A DNA stretch of 43,715 nt from an uncultured cyanobacterium (GTDB lineage: Bacteria > Cyanobacteriota > Cyanobacteriia > Cyanobacteriales > FACHB-T130), in contig CAKZHE010000084.1 of the NCBI GenBank assembly GCA_936920195.1, positions 1 through 43,715 on the forward strand, written 5' to 3'. A program made the position numbers and the translations under genes. Below, in pieces: positions 28,730 to 36,954 of the stretch (within the stretch, counting starts at the first letter, position 1; each line of letters opens with the position of its first letter). The notes below the pieces were generated by a model, which saw nothing but the letters and a program-made list of their open reading frames with translations, did not search any database and was not told the DNA's origin.

Positions 28730-31534
28730 ATGGCTCAAGAACAGAACTTTGCTGCTGCTAGCGACAGAATGCCGCCCCAAAATGTTGATGCCGAAGAATC
28801 AATTTTGGGTGGTATTCTGCTCGATCCTGAAGCCATTAGTCGAGTCAATGACCTATTAAAACCAGAAGCTTTTTATATCACCGCTCATAAAGAAATCTAC
28901 CGCGCCGCTGTTACCCTCAACAGTCAAGGTAAACCCACTGACTTGATGAGCGTTACTAGCTGGCTCGCCGATCATAATTTATTAGAAAAAGTTGGTGGGA
29001 CTGCCAAAATTGTACAATTAGTAGACCGGACAGTTAGCGCAGTTAATATTGATATCCTAGCCGATCTGGTGATGGAAAAATACTTGCGCCGCAAGTTAAT
29101 CCAAGCTGGGACTGAAATTGTCCATTTAGGTTTTGAGACAGCTACCGAACTAGCTACTATTCTCGATCAAGCTGAACAAAAAATCTTTGGTTTAACTCAA
29201 TCTCGTCCCCAACAAGGTTTAGTTCCCGTTTCAGAAACCTTAATTCATACTTTTCAAGATATTGAATACCGCCAACAAGAATCTGCCCTACCGGGATTGC
29301 CTTGCAACTTCTATGATTTAGATGCGATGACGGGAGGTTTTCAGCGCTCTGATTTAATTATTGTCGCTGGCAGACCATCAATGGGGAAATGCTTGCCAGA
29401 AAGTGCCGAAATTCTGCTGGCAGATGGCAGTATTGTCACCATTGCCGAAGTTTATCGTCGCCGTCAAGCTCAGTTACTGACTCTGGGCAAAGATTGGCAG
29501 TTTCATCTCACCGCACCTTCAGCATTTATAGACGATGGAATTAAACCTGTTTTTCGGGTTACAACTAAATTGGGCAGACAGGTAGAATCTACTCTCAACC
29601 ATCCTTATTTAACCATTGAAGGATGGCGATCGCTTGCCACATTACAACCGGGAAATAAAATTGCTGTACCGCGTAAATTACCAGTTTTTGGTACAGCAAC
29701 TCTCCGAGATTGCGAAGTCAAATTACTCGCTGATTCGATTGAAAATGTTTGTCTGACTGCCATTGTCCCTGATATTGTGTTTAAGTTGACAAGAGTGCAA
29801 CTAGCTCTTTTTTTAAACCGCCTTTTTGCCACCGATGGTTGGGCAACTTTATTATCCAGCGGTCAATCTCAATTAGGTTATGCTTCAGTTAGCGAAAAAC
29901 TAGCCCGACAAGTACAGCATCTTTTATTAAGATTTGGTATTATTGCTATTCTCAAACAACGCCATGTCAAATACAAAGATACTCGCCATCTAGCTTGGCA
30001 ACTCGATATTACCGATGCTCGTTCTATCAAAACTTTTATAGCTGAAATTGGCATTTTTGGTAAGGAAGCTGCTGTAGATAAAATTCAAACTGCCCTTAGT
30101 TACAGGCGAGAACAATGCAATCGCGATTTTATCCCTGTAGAAATTTGGCTGCAAATAGCTGCTGCGAAAGGGGATGAATCTTGGCAAGCTTTAGGAAAAA
30201 GAGCCAATATTGCTGGCTATTCTAATATTCATGTTGGTAAGCGAGCATTATCGCGAGATAGATTAACGCAACTGGCGACTGCTCTCGATAGTTTACCTTT
30301 GCAACAGCTAGCAATGAGCGATATTTATTGGGATGAAATAGTCTCAATTGAACCTGTTCGCTATCAACAAGTGTACGATTTGACTATTCCTGAAACCCAT
30401 AATTTTGTTGCTAATGATGTTTGCGTTCATAATACCAGTTTTGCCATCAATGTAGCGCGGAATATTGCCGAAATCCATAAATTACCAGTGGCAGTTTTTA
30501 GTTTAGAAATGTCCAAGGAGCAACTGGTACAACGGATGCTGGCTACGGAAGCGCAAATTGAAAGCAATCGCCTCCGAGCAGGGCGAATTAGTCAAAATGA
30601 ATGGGAACCTCTGTCTCATGCCATTGGCATTTTATCGGAGTTACCGATTTATATTGATGATACGGCGAATATGATGGTTTTGCAAATGCGATCGCAAGCC
30701 CGTCGTCTGCAAACAGAACACAACAAACCCCTCGGTTTAATCCTGCTAGATTACTTGCAATTAATGGAAGGTGGCGGCGACAATCGGGTGCAAGAATTAT
30801 CGAAAATCACTCGTTCTCTCAAAGGTTTAGCTCGCGAACTAAATGTGCCAATTATTGCTTTATCCCAGTTAAGTCGCAGCGTGGAAGCTCGTACCAATAA
30901 GCGCCCGATGATGTCTGACTTGCGAGAAAGTGGTTGTTTAACCGGAGATGCTTTAGTAACATTAGCTGATGACGGGATGCCGGTACCAATTAAAGATTTA
31001 GTTGGTAAATCCGGTTTTGCAGTTTGGGCATTAAATGAAACTACAATGCAATTAGAAAAGGGAATTGTTAGTAATGCTTTTTCTACAGGTATTAAACCTG
31101 TATTTACCTTAAAAACTCGATTAGGGCGGGAAATTCGTGCGACTGGTAATCATCAATTTTTGACAATTGATGGTTGGTGTAGATTAGATCAATTACGTCA
31201 AGAGATGGCTTTAAAAGTTGTTGATAGTCATATTGATTGGGATGAAATTATCTCGATTGAGTTGGATGGAGAAGAAGAAGTATTTGATTTAACAGTTCCT
31301 CAATTTCATAACTTTATTGCCAATAATATTGTTGTTCACAACTCAATTGAACAAGATGCAGATTTAGTGATTATGCTTTACCGGGATGAATACTATAATC
31401 CAGATTCCCCCGACCGAAATATTGCTGAAGTAATTATTACTAAACACCGCAATGGACCCACGGGTGTAATTAAACTGTTATTCGATCCTCAGTTTACTCG
31501 CTTCCGCAATTTAGCTGCACCCAATCGCGGATAA
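28730..31534 (+). CDS. dnaB: Replicative DNA helicase DnaB with two inteins
   Basis: Precursor of 934 residues from the ATG at 28730 (MAQEQNF; an ATG at 28718 is possible). Removing both inteins leaves 450 residues, the normal DnaB size. The N-terminal domain begins PPQNVDAEESILGGILLDPEAI. The RecA-like motor has Walker A GRPSMGK-T, interrupted after K220 by intein 1, then FSLEMSKEQLVQRML, Walker B LILLDYLQLM, and RESG-SIEQDADLVI, interrupted by intein 2. The ring of six unwinds DNA at the fork with ATP and recruits primase. Both inteins must splice before the protein can bind ATP properly. No frameshift is present. Confidence 0.97.
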   Translation: MAQEQNFAAASDRMPPQNVDAEESILGGILLDPEAISRVNDLLKPEAFYITAHKEIYRAAVTLNSQGKPTDLMSVTSWLADHNLLEKVGGTAKIVQLVDRTVSAVNIDILADLVMEKYLRRKLIQAGTEIVHLGFETATELATILDQAEQKIFGLTQSRPQQGLVPVSETLIHTFQDIEYRQQESALPGLPCNFYDLDAMTGGFQRSDLIIVAGRPSMGKCLPESAEILLADGSIVTIAEVYRRRQAQLLTLGKDWQFHLTAPSAFIDDGIKPVFRVTTKLGRQVESTLNHPYLTIEGWRSLATLQPGNKIAVPRKLPVFGTATLRDCEVKLLADSIENVCLTAIVPDIVFKLTRVQLALFLNRLFATDGWATLLSSGQSQLGYASVSEKLARQVQHLLLRFGIIAILKQRHVKYKDTRHLAWQLDITDARSIKTFIAEIGIFGKEAAVDKIQTALSYRREQCNRDFIPVEIWLQIAAAKGDESWQALGKRANIAGYSNIHVGKRALSRDRLTQLATALDSLPLQQLAMSDIYWDEIVSIEPVRYQQVYDLTIPETHNFVANDVCVHNTSFAINVARNIAEIHKLPVAVFSLEMSKEQLVQRMLATEAQIESNRLRAGRISQNEWEPLSHAIGILSELPIYIDDTANMMVLQMRSQARRLQTEHNKPLGLILLDYLQLMEGGGDNRVQELSKITRSLKGLARELNVPIIALSQLSRSVEARTNKRPMMSDLRESGCLTGDALVTLADDGMPVPIKDLVGKSGFAVWALNETTMQLEKGIVSNAFSTGIKPVFTLKTRLGREIRATGNHQFLTIDGWCRLDQLRQEMALKVVDSHIDWDEIISIELDGEEEVFDLTVPQFHNFIANNIVVHNSIEQDADLVIMLYRDEYYNPDSPDRNIAEVIITKHRNGPTGVIKLLFDPQFTRFRNLAAPNRG
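29390..30433 (+). other. Intein 1 of DnaB, 348 residues, in the Walker A motif
   Basis: From Cys1 (CLPESAEILLADGS) to the terminal His-Asn (VCVHN), followed by Thr as the first extein residue. Block A is at the start, block B holds T68 and H71 in STLNHPYLT, and blocks F/G are VYDLTIPETHNFVANDVCVHN. A LAGLIDADG-type motif, FLNRLFATDGW at 141-151, shows an inserted homing endonuclease; a second motif is not clear, so the nuclease may be decayed. The insertion lies between Lys and Thr of the Walker A motif, so unspliced protein cannot bind ATP. Confidence 0.93.
30935..31342 (+). other. Intein 2 of DnaB, natural mini-intein of 136 residues
   Basis: From Cys1 (CLTGDALVTLADDG) to HN at 135-136, followed by Ser of the C-extein SIEQ. 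T70 and H73 form the block B TxxH (ATGNHQFLT), and EVFDLTVPQFHNFIAN with NIVVHN gives blocks F and G. No endonuclease domain is present. The site, RESG/SIEQ, is that of the well-known Synechocystis DnaB intein. All splicing residues are in place. Confidence 0.93.
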
Positions 31535-31575
31535 AATAGTAGAAACGTTCCGATGGAACGCCTCTACTGAAGAAC

Positions 31576-32121
31576 TTATTTTATTTCCAATAGTTCCACA
31601 TCAAAAATTAGGGTGGCATTAGGAGGAATCACGCCGCCAGCACCGCGAGCGCCATAACCTAGTTCTGGGGGAATAATTAGTTTCCTTTGCCCACCAACTT
31701 GCATGGTACTTAGTCCTTCATCCCAACCTTTAATAACTTTCCCCATGCCCAGGGGAAAAGAAAAAGGTTGATGGCGATCGCGGGAACTATCAAATTTAGT
31801 CCCATCGCGCAAAGTTCCAGTGTAATGTACCACCACTATTTGTCCAGATTGAGGAGTAGCCCCTGTTCCCACTACTAAATCAATATACTGCAATCCCGAA
31901 GGAGTTGTCACCTTTTTCTGATCTTCTGCATCTGCTGTCATTGCCACAAGTCCTTGATTATCAGCAATAGTTTTCGTGACGGTTGCCTGAGCAACAACAG
32001 CAACGGGATTTTGGACTAATTCATCAGCTACTGCCGATTTCTGCCCCCCGCCTAGCTGCACGACAATCAGGAATAACCCACAAGCCAGCATAACCCCTAA
32101 ACTGATCAAAATTTCTTTCAT
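31576..32121 (-). CDS. FKBP-type peptidyl-prolyl isomerase, membrane-anchored or exported
   Basis: A 181-residue protein from the ATG at 32121, preceded by a GGGGG run about eight bases upstream; a longer reading starts at 32154. The first 30 residues (MKEILISLGVMLACGLFLIVV) are a signal sequence or anchor. The FKBP domain is the C-terminal 110 residues: VVHYTGTLRDGTKFDSS, FPLGMGKVIKGWDEGL, LIIPPELGYGARGAGGVIPPNATLIFDVELL, with the active-site Tyr, Asp, Phe and Trp positions present. It speeds proline isomerisation during folding outside the cytoplasm, likely in the thylakoid lumen or periplasm. A phasin-like gene lies 23 bases upstream on the same strand. Confidence 0.92.
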   Translation of the reverse strand: MKEILISLGVMLACGLFLIVVQLGGGQKSAVADELVQNPVAVVAQATVTKTIADNQGLVAMTADAEDQKKVTTPSGLQYIDLVVGTGATPQSGQIVVVHYTGTLRDGTKFDSSRDRHQPFSFPLGMGKVIKGWDEGLSTMQVGGQRKLIIPPELGYGARGAGGVIPPNATLIFDVELLEIK

Positions 32122-32144
32122 GCCAATCCCCCTTTTGCGAAATT

Positions 32145-32468
32145 TTAACGCCAAAGTTTGTTTTCTAAGTCCCGGACTTGTCTCTCTAGACGGTCAATCC
32201 GTCCTCGTAACTCGTCTACTTCCGATTGACGGGCAACGCCTAGGTCTTGCATCATATTACGCATCTGCCGCTGCATCTGCGATTCAAAGTTATTCTGCTC
32301 AGTTTTCAACTGTTGCGTCATCTCATCGACAAATTCTTTAGCTTGGTCGGGATTGATTTTACCTTCCTTTACCCATTCGTCGCTCGCTTCCCGAATTTTG
32401 TCCGCCACGATGGATGTTGTCCCTAAACCAATCAGGAGCAGTTGCTTGAGCCAGTTATCGTTGTCCAT
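32145..32468 (-). CDS. Small phasin-like coiled-coil protein
   Basis: A 107-residue protein of cyanobacterial phasin-family type: a hydrophobic start NWLKQLLLIGLGTTSIVADKI, the KINPDQAKEFVDEMTQQL segment, and a C-terminal coiled coil with leucine/valine heptads (SEVDELRGRIDRLERQVRDLENKL). Phasins coat polyhydroxyalkanoate granules in other bacteria; in cyanobacteria many proteins with this fold have no proven granule role. No PHA gene is nearby. It is transcribed together with the FKBP gene, 23 bases downstream. Confidence 0.7.
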   Translation of the reverse strand: MDNDNWLKQLLLIGLGTTSIVADKIREASDEWVKEGKINPDQAKEFVDEMTQQLKTEQNNFESQMQRQMRNMMQDLGVARQSEVDELRGRIDRLERQVRDLENKLWR

Positions 32469-32884
32469 GTTGATATTGCCTTTGCTGCTGTTTGCGCTGA
32501 ACGAGGGAACTGCGGCTCAAGCAATGCCAGAGTCCTTGCCTTCCCCACCTTTATTTCTATTCTGGATCGTACTCAATTCTAGTTGCCTGTTTATGTTGAT
32601 ATCGATTTCAGCGATCGTACTCTTGACAAGAGCTTCTACACAAAAAATTCACAATTCACAAAATTTGTCTTCTGAAATGCTTCCCAATTTTCGATAGCAG
32701 TGCTATCGTGAAAGTGGTGGTGAGCAGATCGCCAAAAATGTGTGATCTAGATCGCTGACAGCCGAAGTTAAAACTAAGGAAGCGATCGCTTAAGTAGCTA
32801 CTATTTTCAGGGGAAGTCTGGGGCATTGCAGGGCAAGAGTTAGTTTTAAAGTTGTGTTTCTTTTGTGGTGGAAGGCGAGCTAGT
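32469..32884. other. Divergent intergenic region with a short perfect hairpin
   Basis: A 416-base gap. A plus-strand frame from 32467 (76 codons, two hydrophobic stretches) overlaps the phasin gene start on the other strand and has no ribosome binding site; it is not called. At 32692-32708 is the perfect hairpin CGATAGC-AGT-GCTATCG. Promoters for both flanking genes should lie here but are not resolvable. Confidence 0.5.
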
Positions 32885-33346
32885 ATGGCAAGCAAGGAAT
32901 GTTTAGATAAATTACGTCAAGGTGTCCATGTGTGGAATGAATGGAAAAAGGACAAGCCCGAAAGCTTGCTCAACCTCAATGGTGCAGATCTGAGCGGACT
33001 AGATCTGAGGGGGATTGACCTCAGCGGCGCAGACCTAAGCAGAGCCGATTTGGGTGGAGCTAACTTAAGCAAGGCTAATTTAACTAGAATTAACCTGACC
33101 AAGGCCAACTTGAGTTGGGTAAACTTTAACAGAAGCAACCTGAGCGAAGCCAGATTAGAAAAAGCTGTGATGAACAGCGCCCAATTTAGCCGAGCCAAGT
33201 TAAACGGAGCCGTGTTAGATCATGCCTGCCTCCGAGAAGCCGATCTCAGCAAAGCTGACTTGGCAGGTGCGAGCTTGTCTGGAGCCAACCTGATTGATGT
33301 GCAGTTCCGAGGTGCAACCATGCCAGATGGTTCAGTCTATAATTAA
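32885..33346 (+). CDS. Pentapeptide repeat protein
   Basis: A 153-residue protein starting at ATG 32885 (MASKECLDKLRQGV), with a GGAAGG region about 12-17 bases upstream; a start at 32852 would add a poor Cys-rich segment. After an N-terminal helix with WNEWKKDKPE, the chain is made of about 20 pentapeptides of the A(D/N)Lxx form (GADLS, GLDLR, GANLS, KANLT), which fold into a right-handed quadrilateral helix. Some members mimic DNA and protect gyrase, others have unknown roles; cyanobacteria have many. No other domain is present, so function is open. Confidence 0.9.
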   Translation: MASKECLDKLRQGVHVWNEWKKDKPESLLNLNGADLSGLDLRGIDLSGADLSRADLGGANLSKANLTRINLTKANLSWVNFNRSNLSEARLEKAVMNSAQFSRAKLNGAVLDHACLREADLSKADLAGASLSGANLIDVQFRGATMPDGSVYN

Positions 33347-33472
33347 TGGCAATTCGATCGGAATGACGGCTGTTTAATACCAAAAATTTAGGTTTGAAAA
33401 ATCTCCGGGTTTGATAGTGGAACCAGGAGGTTTTTGCATTAATGCTAAAATTTATTTCTGGGAGTGTGGAGA

Positions 33473-34744
33473 ATGCGGTTACTGTGTCTAAGCAATGGTC
33501 ATGGAGAGGATGCGATCGCCATCCAGATCTTGCAGGAGTTACAGCAATTGCCTAACGCTCCAGAAATCGCGGCGCTCCCTTTGGTGGGGCAAGGGAATGC
33601 CTATCGGCAATTAGAAATTCCCATTGTTGGACCAGCGCAAACTATGCCCTCTGGCGGATTTATTTATATGGATGGCAAGCAACTGGCGCGGGATGTGCGC
33701 GGTGGCTTGCTGCAACTAACTTGGGCGCAATTTCAAGCGATTCGGCAATGGGCAAAAACTGGCGGCTCAATTTTGGCAGTGGGAGATATTGTGCCGCTGT
33801 TGTTTGCCTGGTTGAGTGGTGCGCCCTATGCCTTTGTGGGAACAGCCAAATCCGAGTATTATTTACGGGATGAGGAGGGGATTCTCCCTCGCAAAACCTG
33901 GCGGCAGCAGCGGGAAGGCAAGCAGGTTTCGGTTTATTTCCCTTGGGAGCGGTGGTTGATGAAACGGAAACGCTGCAAGGCGATTTTCCCCAGGGATAAG
34001 TTGACGGCAGAGACTTTGCAAAAGTTGTCCATTCCCGCTTTCGATTTAGGCAATCCGATGATGGATGGGATTGAGCCAGATCGAGCGATGCCAATTTTCT
34101 ACGATCCTCATATAGAATTGAAGGAAACTCAGCGATCGCTTATCTTTACTTTACTCCCTGGTTCGCGCCCTCCGGAAGCCTACCAAAATTGGCAGTTGAT
34201 TGTGGAAGCGGCTAATGGGGTGTTGCCAAATTTCCGCGATCGCTCTTTAATCTTTTTAGGGGCGATCGCGCCCTCCCTCAGTCTCGATCCTTTTCGGGAA
34301 GTCTTAATTACTCAAGGTTGGGAAGTTGGCAAATTTGACCATTTATCCACTGTAATTCCCAGCGACCCCAATCCCCTAGTTTTTCAACAGAAAAACGCCA
34401 TTTTGATCCTTTCCCAACGGGCTTACAATGATTGCTTAAATCAAGGGGATGTAGCAATTGCGATGGCAGGCACAGCCACAGAACAATTTGTGGGTTTGGG
34501 GAAACCTGCGATCGCGATTCCCGGCAAAGGACCACAATTTAATCCTGTTTTTGCCGAAGCCCAATCCCGGCTTCTCGGTCCATCATTAATATTAGCCGAT
34601 TGTCCAGAGCAAGTTTCCCGAATTGTGCAATCTCTGTTGCGCGACCCCGATCGCTTACAATTAATTGCAGAAAATGGTCGTCGTCGTCTGGGAGAACCAG
34701 GAGCAGCGAAAAGGATTGCCACTTGTTTAATGGATAGGTTTTAA
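33473..34744 (+). CDS. Lipid-A-disaccharide synthase-related protein (TIGR03492 type)
   Basis: A 423-residue GT-B fold protein. The N-terminus MRLLCLSNGHGEDAIAIQILQ has the conserved GHGED in place of the LpxB start, and the C-terminal half has TLLPGSRPPEAYQNW and IAMAGTATEQFVGLGKPAIAIPGKGPQFNPVFAEAQSRLLG, both typical of the cyanobacterial/plant LpxB-like family. Relatives of this family are found in cyanobacteria and chloroplasts; their acceptor is not known, so transfer to lipid is only inferred. The ATG at 33473 was preferred to GTG at 33464 because GGGAG lies 8-12 bases upstream of it. Confidence 0.82.
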   Translation: MRLLCLSNGHGEDAIAIQILQELQQLPNAPEIAALPLVGQGNAYRQLEIPIVGPAQTMPSGGFIYMDGKQLARDVRGGLLQLTWAQFQAIRQWAKTGGSILAVGDIVPLLFAWLSGAPYAFVGTAKSEYYLRDEEGILPRKTWRQQREGKQVSVYFPWERWLMKRKRCKAIFPRDKLTAETLQKLSIPAFDLGNPMMDGIEPDRAMPIFYDPHIELKETQRSLIFTLLPGSRPPEAYQNWQLIVEAANGVLPNFRDRSLIFLGAIAPSLSLDPFREVLITQGWEVGKFDHLSTVIPSDPNPLVFQQKNAILILSQRAYNDCLNQGDVAIAMAGTATEQFVGLGKPAIAIPGKGPQFNPVFAEAQSRLLGPSLILADCPEQVSRIVQSLLRDPDRLQLIAENGRRRLGEPGAAKRIATCLMDRF

Positions 34745-34749
34745 AATCA

Positions 34750-35073
34750 TTAATGTGTTGTACTACCCAGATTTATGCCAATTACGCCTATCACCACCAA
34801 GGCAATTGAGATTATTTTCAAAGCTGGGGCTGGTTCTTTAAACCACAAAATACCGATGACTGCAATCAGAACTGTTCCCAATCCAGACCAAACTGCATAG
34901 GCAGTGCTGATATTAATGGTTTTAATTGCCATCGTCAATGAAGCCAAACTAATCCCATAAAAGATTGCCATTGCTACCGAAGGTAATAGGTGAGTAAAAC
35001 CTGCCGATAACTTCATACAAGTAGTACCTGTCACTTCAGAAATTATTGCCAAAAATAGAAATAGCCAACTCAT
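34750..35073 (-). CDS. Small multidrug resistance (SMR) transporter
   Basis: A 107-residue protein with four membrane spans: SWLFLFLAIISEVTGTTCMK (first span with the essential glutamate of SMR pumps), AMAIFYGISLASLTMAI, AYAVWSGLGTVLIAVIGILWF and IISIALVVIGVIGINL. SMR proteins act as dual-topology dimers exchanging protons for cations or guanidinium compounds. It has AAAGGACA upstream of the ATG at 35073. It faces the LpxB-like gene tail to tail and has only a repeat upstream. Confidence 0.93.
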   Translation of the reverse strand: MSWLFLFLAIISEVTGTTCMKLSAGFTHLLPSVAMAIFYGISLASLTMAIKTINISTAYAVWSGLGTVLIAVIGILWFKEPAPALKIISIALVVIGVIGINLGSTTH

Positions 35074-35097
35074 TGATATGTCCTTTAATTTTTGACA

Positions 35098-35236
35098 AAT
35101 TATCTGAACCCGCTCCCCACCATCCTAAAATTCAGCATTAATTGACTTTAACGGTGCGTGGGGGGCGGGTTTATTAAGATTATTGGTAAAGATTAAAATT
35201 CCTGCCCAAACCCGCCCCTACATCAATTATGGTCAA
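35098..35236 (-). repeat. GC-rich repeat, inverted copy
   Basis: Read on the minus strand it starts GATTGACCATAATTGATGTA, then GGGGCGGGTTTGGGCAGGA, and later AAACCCGCCCCCCACGCACC and a second GGGAGCGGGTTCAGATAA. It is the longest complete match to the copies at 13684 and 42450. Confidence 0.8.
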
Positions 35237-35251
35237 TCGCTTTATATAATA

Positions 35252-36013
35252 TTAACTCTTGGGCTGAGAAAGAACTTGATGTAAATTAACTACTGCTCCA
35301 ATCACCGCGATCGCCGGAGCTTCAAAACCAGTTTCGGCAATCCTACTCACAATTGTACCTAAAGTTGCAAGCAATTCTTCTTGTTCGGGGCGAGTTCCCC
35401 ACCGCACTAAAGCAATCGGCGTATCTAAACTCAATCCCCCTAAGTGTAATTGTTCGACAATATGGGCGATATTGTGAATCCCCATATAGATTACAATGGT
35501 TTCCGAACCTTGGGCGATCGCTTGCCAATTAATCGCCGGACGATATTTTCCTGCACCTTCATGCCCGGTCACAAAGGTGACTGAGGAACTATATAATCGA
35601 TGGGTTAATGGAATCCCCGCATAGGCAGGAGCCGCAATTCCCGAAGTTACTCCCGGCACAACTTCTACAGGCACTCCTGCTTGAATTAGATCTGCCATTT
35701 CCTCGCCGCCGCGTCCAAAAACAAAGGGATCTCCACCTTTTAGCCGGACAATTACGGCGTGTTCCTGAGCTTTTTCAATCAGCAATTGGGTAGTTTCTTC
35801 CTGTAACTTAGAATGCCTACCCATCCGTTTACCCGCATCAATTTTTTCGGCTTGGGGATTGATAACTGCTAAAATTGCCGGACTAACTAAAGCATCATAA
35901 ATTACTACATCTGCACATTCCAACAACACCTTTCCTTTAATCGTCATTAGTCCAGGATCTCCTGGTCCTGCACCCACCAAATAAACTTTACCCACGCAGT
36001 TTTTTCTATTCAT
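35252..36013 (-). CDS. cobA: Uroporphyrinogen-III C-methyltransferase
   Basis: A 253-residue methyltransferase of the CobA/SUMT type. The N-terminal KVYLVGAGPGDPGLMTIKGK is the SAM-binding loop, GGDPFVFGRGGEE is the second signature, and VVPGVTSGIAAPAYAGIPLTHR the third. It adds two methyl groups to uroporphyrinogen III to give precorrin-2, the branch point to siroheme and cobalamin. The product is the substrate of the CbiX-type chelatase in the next gene, upstream on the same strand (90 bases apart). Single-domain form; no fused CysG parts. Confidence 0.96.
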   Translation of the reverse strand: MNRKNCVGKVYLVGAGPGDPGLMTIKGKVLLECADVVIYDALVSPAILAVINPQAEKIDAGKRMGRHSKLQEETTQLLIEKAQEHAVIVRLKGGDPFVFGRGGEEMADLIQAGVPVEVVPGVTSGIAAPAYAGIPLTHRLYSSSVTFVTGHEGAGKYRPAINWQAIAQGSETIVIYMGIHNIAHIVEQLHLGGLSLDTPIALVRWGTRPEQEELLATLGTIVSRIAETGFEAPAIAVIGAVVNLHQVLSQPKS

Positions 36014-36063
36014 TATCTATAGTTTTTGCCAATTGAATGTCACGGTCTTTCGCTCGAATTCAC

Positions 36064-36104
36064 AATTATTTCCATTCTTCATTTTGAATTTTGAATTTTG
36101 AATT
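36064..36104 (+). repeat. 41-base AT-rich repeat, copy 2
   Basis: Identical to 28631-28671, with the TTGAATT units directly against the stop codon of the chelatase gene. The flank GAATTCAAAAAACG also resembles the other copy. Confidence 0.8.
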
Positions 36105-36928
36105 CAAAAAACGTCTCCCAGAAACTCTTGTCCCAACATTTTAGCTAATTCCAGATTAGCGGCAATTGGTTCGCCCAAAATAAATTCCACCCCGGCAAAT
36201 TTCCCTTGCCAATTAATTATCGATTGGGCGATCGCATCCGTTATCCCCCCCGAAAAGAGAAAATACGGTAAAATCCCAATTTTCCGGCATCCCAATCGCA
36301 CCAATTCCCTTACCTGCGACTCCAAACTAGGCGATACTGACCAATAGGCGGGTAACGCTCCTAATTGCAGCGCGATCGCCTCTACTGCCTGATTTGCCCC
36401 TAGACGGCGACTGCCGTGGGATAGCAAAATCCACCCCTCTGCGGCGGCTGTCGCCTGTTGTGCCGCCAGCAAATTGACTAGATGAGGACAGGAACCTAAA
36501 TAGGGTAGCAAATCAATTTGCAAATCTGTAGAATGAATGCGCCGATCGTTTTTGGCGATCGCCACCTCCCTCGGCACATCTTCCAGGGCGTGGACTCCCG
36601 GTAACAGAAATAATGGCAGCACTGCCAACCTTTGGCAACCCGATGTCAAGGCTTGCTGACTAAACTGGCAAATTTGTTCGTGTAAGGGCATCAGCGCCAA
36701 TTCTAACGTTGCCGTACCGACTAGAACAGAGGTAGATTGAGGATTGACGGCAGTAGGATGCCAGAGATATGCTCTCACCTGTTCCCCTAGTTGGATTAAA
36801 CCAGTTTGGGAACGGCGATCGCTACTGCCGTGGGCAACCAAGAGATAGGCTGATAACAAAACTGATAAACTATAAATCTTCTGTTTAGATGGTATCTTAA
36901 AATTCACTTTGGAATAGCTTGTCAACAA
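36104..36928 (-). CDS. CbiX-type sirohydrochlorin chelatase
   Basis: A two-domain chelatase. The first half has LLVAHGSSDRRSQTGLIQLGEQV with the metal-site histidine of HGS, the second has ILLSHGSRRLGANQAVEAIALQLGAL; both halves carry the AVLPLFLLPGVHALEDVPREV and IGILPYFLFSGGITDAIAQ elements. The enzyme inserts Co or Fe into sirohydrochlorin, following CobA and precorrin-2 dehydrogenase. The start is uncertain: TTG at 36928 gives 30 residues before the first domain, and GTG at 36907 or TTG at 36859 are possible; none has a clear ribosome binding site. The neighbouring cobA supports the assignment. The 5' end overlaps the divergent ABC gene region. Confidence 0.83.
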   Translation of the reverse strand: MLTSYSKVNFKIPSKQKIYSLSVLLSAYLLVAHGSSDRRSQTGLIQLGEQVRAYLWHPTAVNPQSTSVLVGTATLELALMPLHEQICQFSQQALTSGCQRLAVLPLFLLPGVHALEDVPREVAIAKNDRRIHSTDLQIDLLPYLGSCPHLVNLLAAQQATAAAEGWILLSHGSRRLGANQAVEAIALQLGALPAYWSVSPSLESQVRELVRLGCRKIGILPYFLFSGGITDAIAQSIINWQGKFAGVEFILGEPIAANLELAKMLGQEFLGDVF

Positions 36929-36954
36929 GACCTTCAGGAAGAAGCGCTGGCATT

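Noticed and set aside
28730-31534. Split intein or frameshifted dnaB
   Set aside because: A single open frame runs from start to stop; both inteins have N- and C-terminal blocks in one chain, so they act in cis.
32353-32697. 114-codon plus-strand frame with hydrophobic stretches
   Set aside because: Its first third is antisense to the phasin-like gene, and the later ATG at 32467 has no ribosome binding site; could be real only if conserved.
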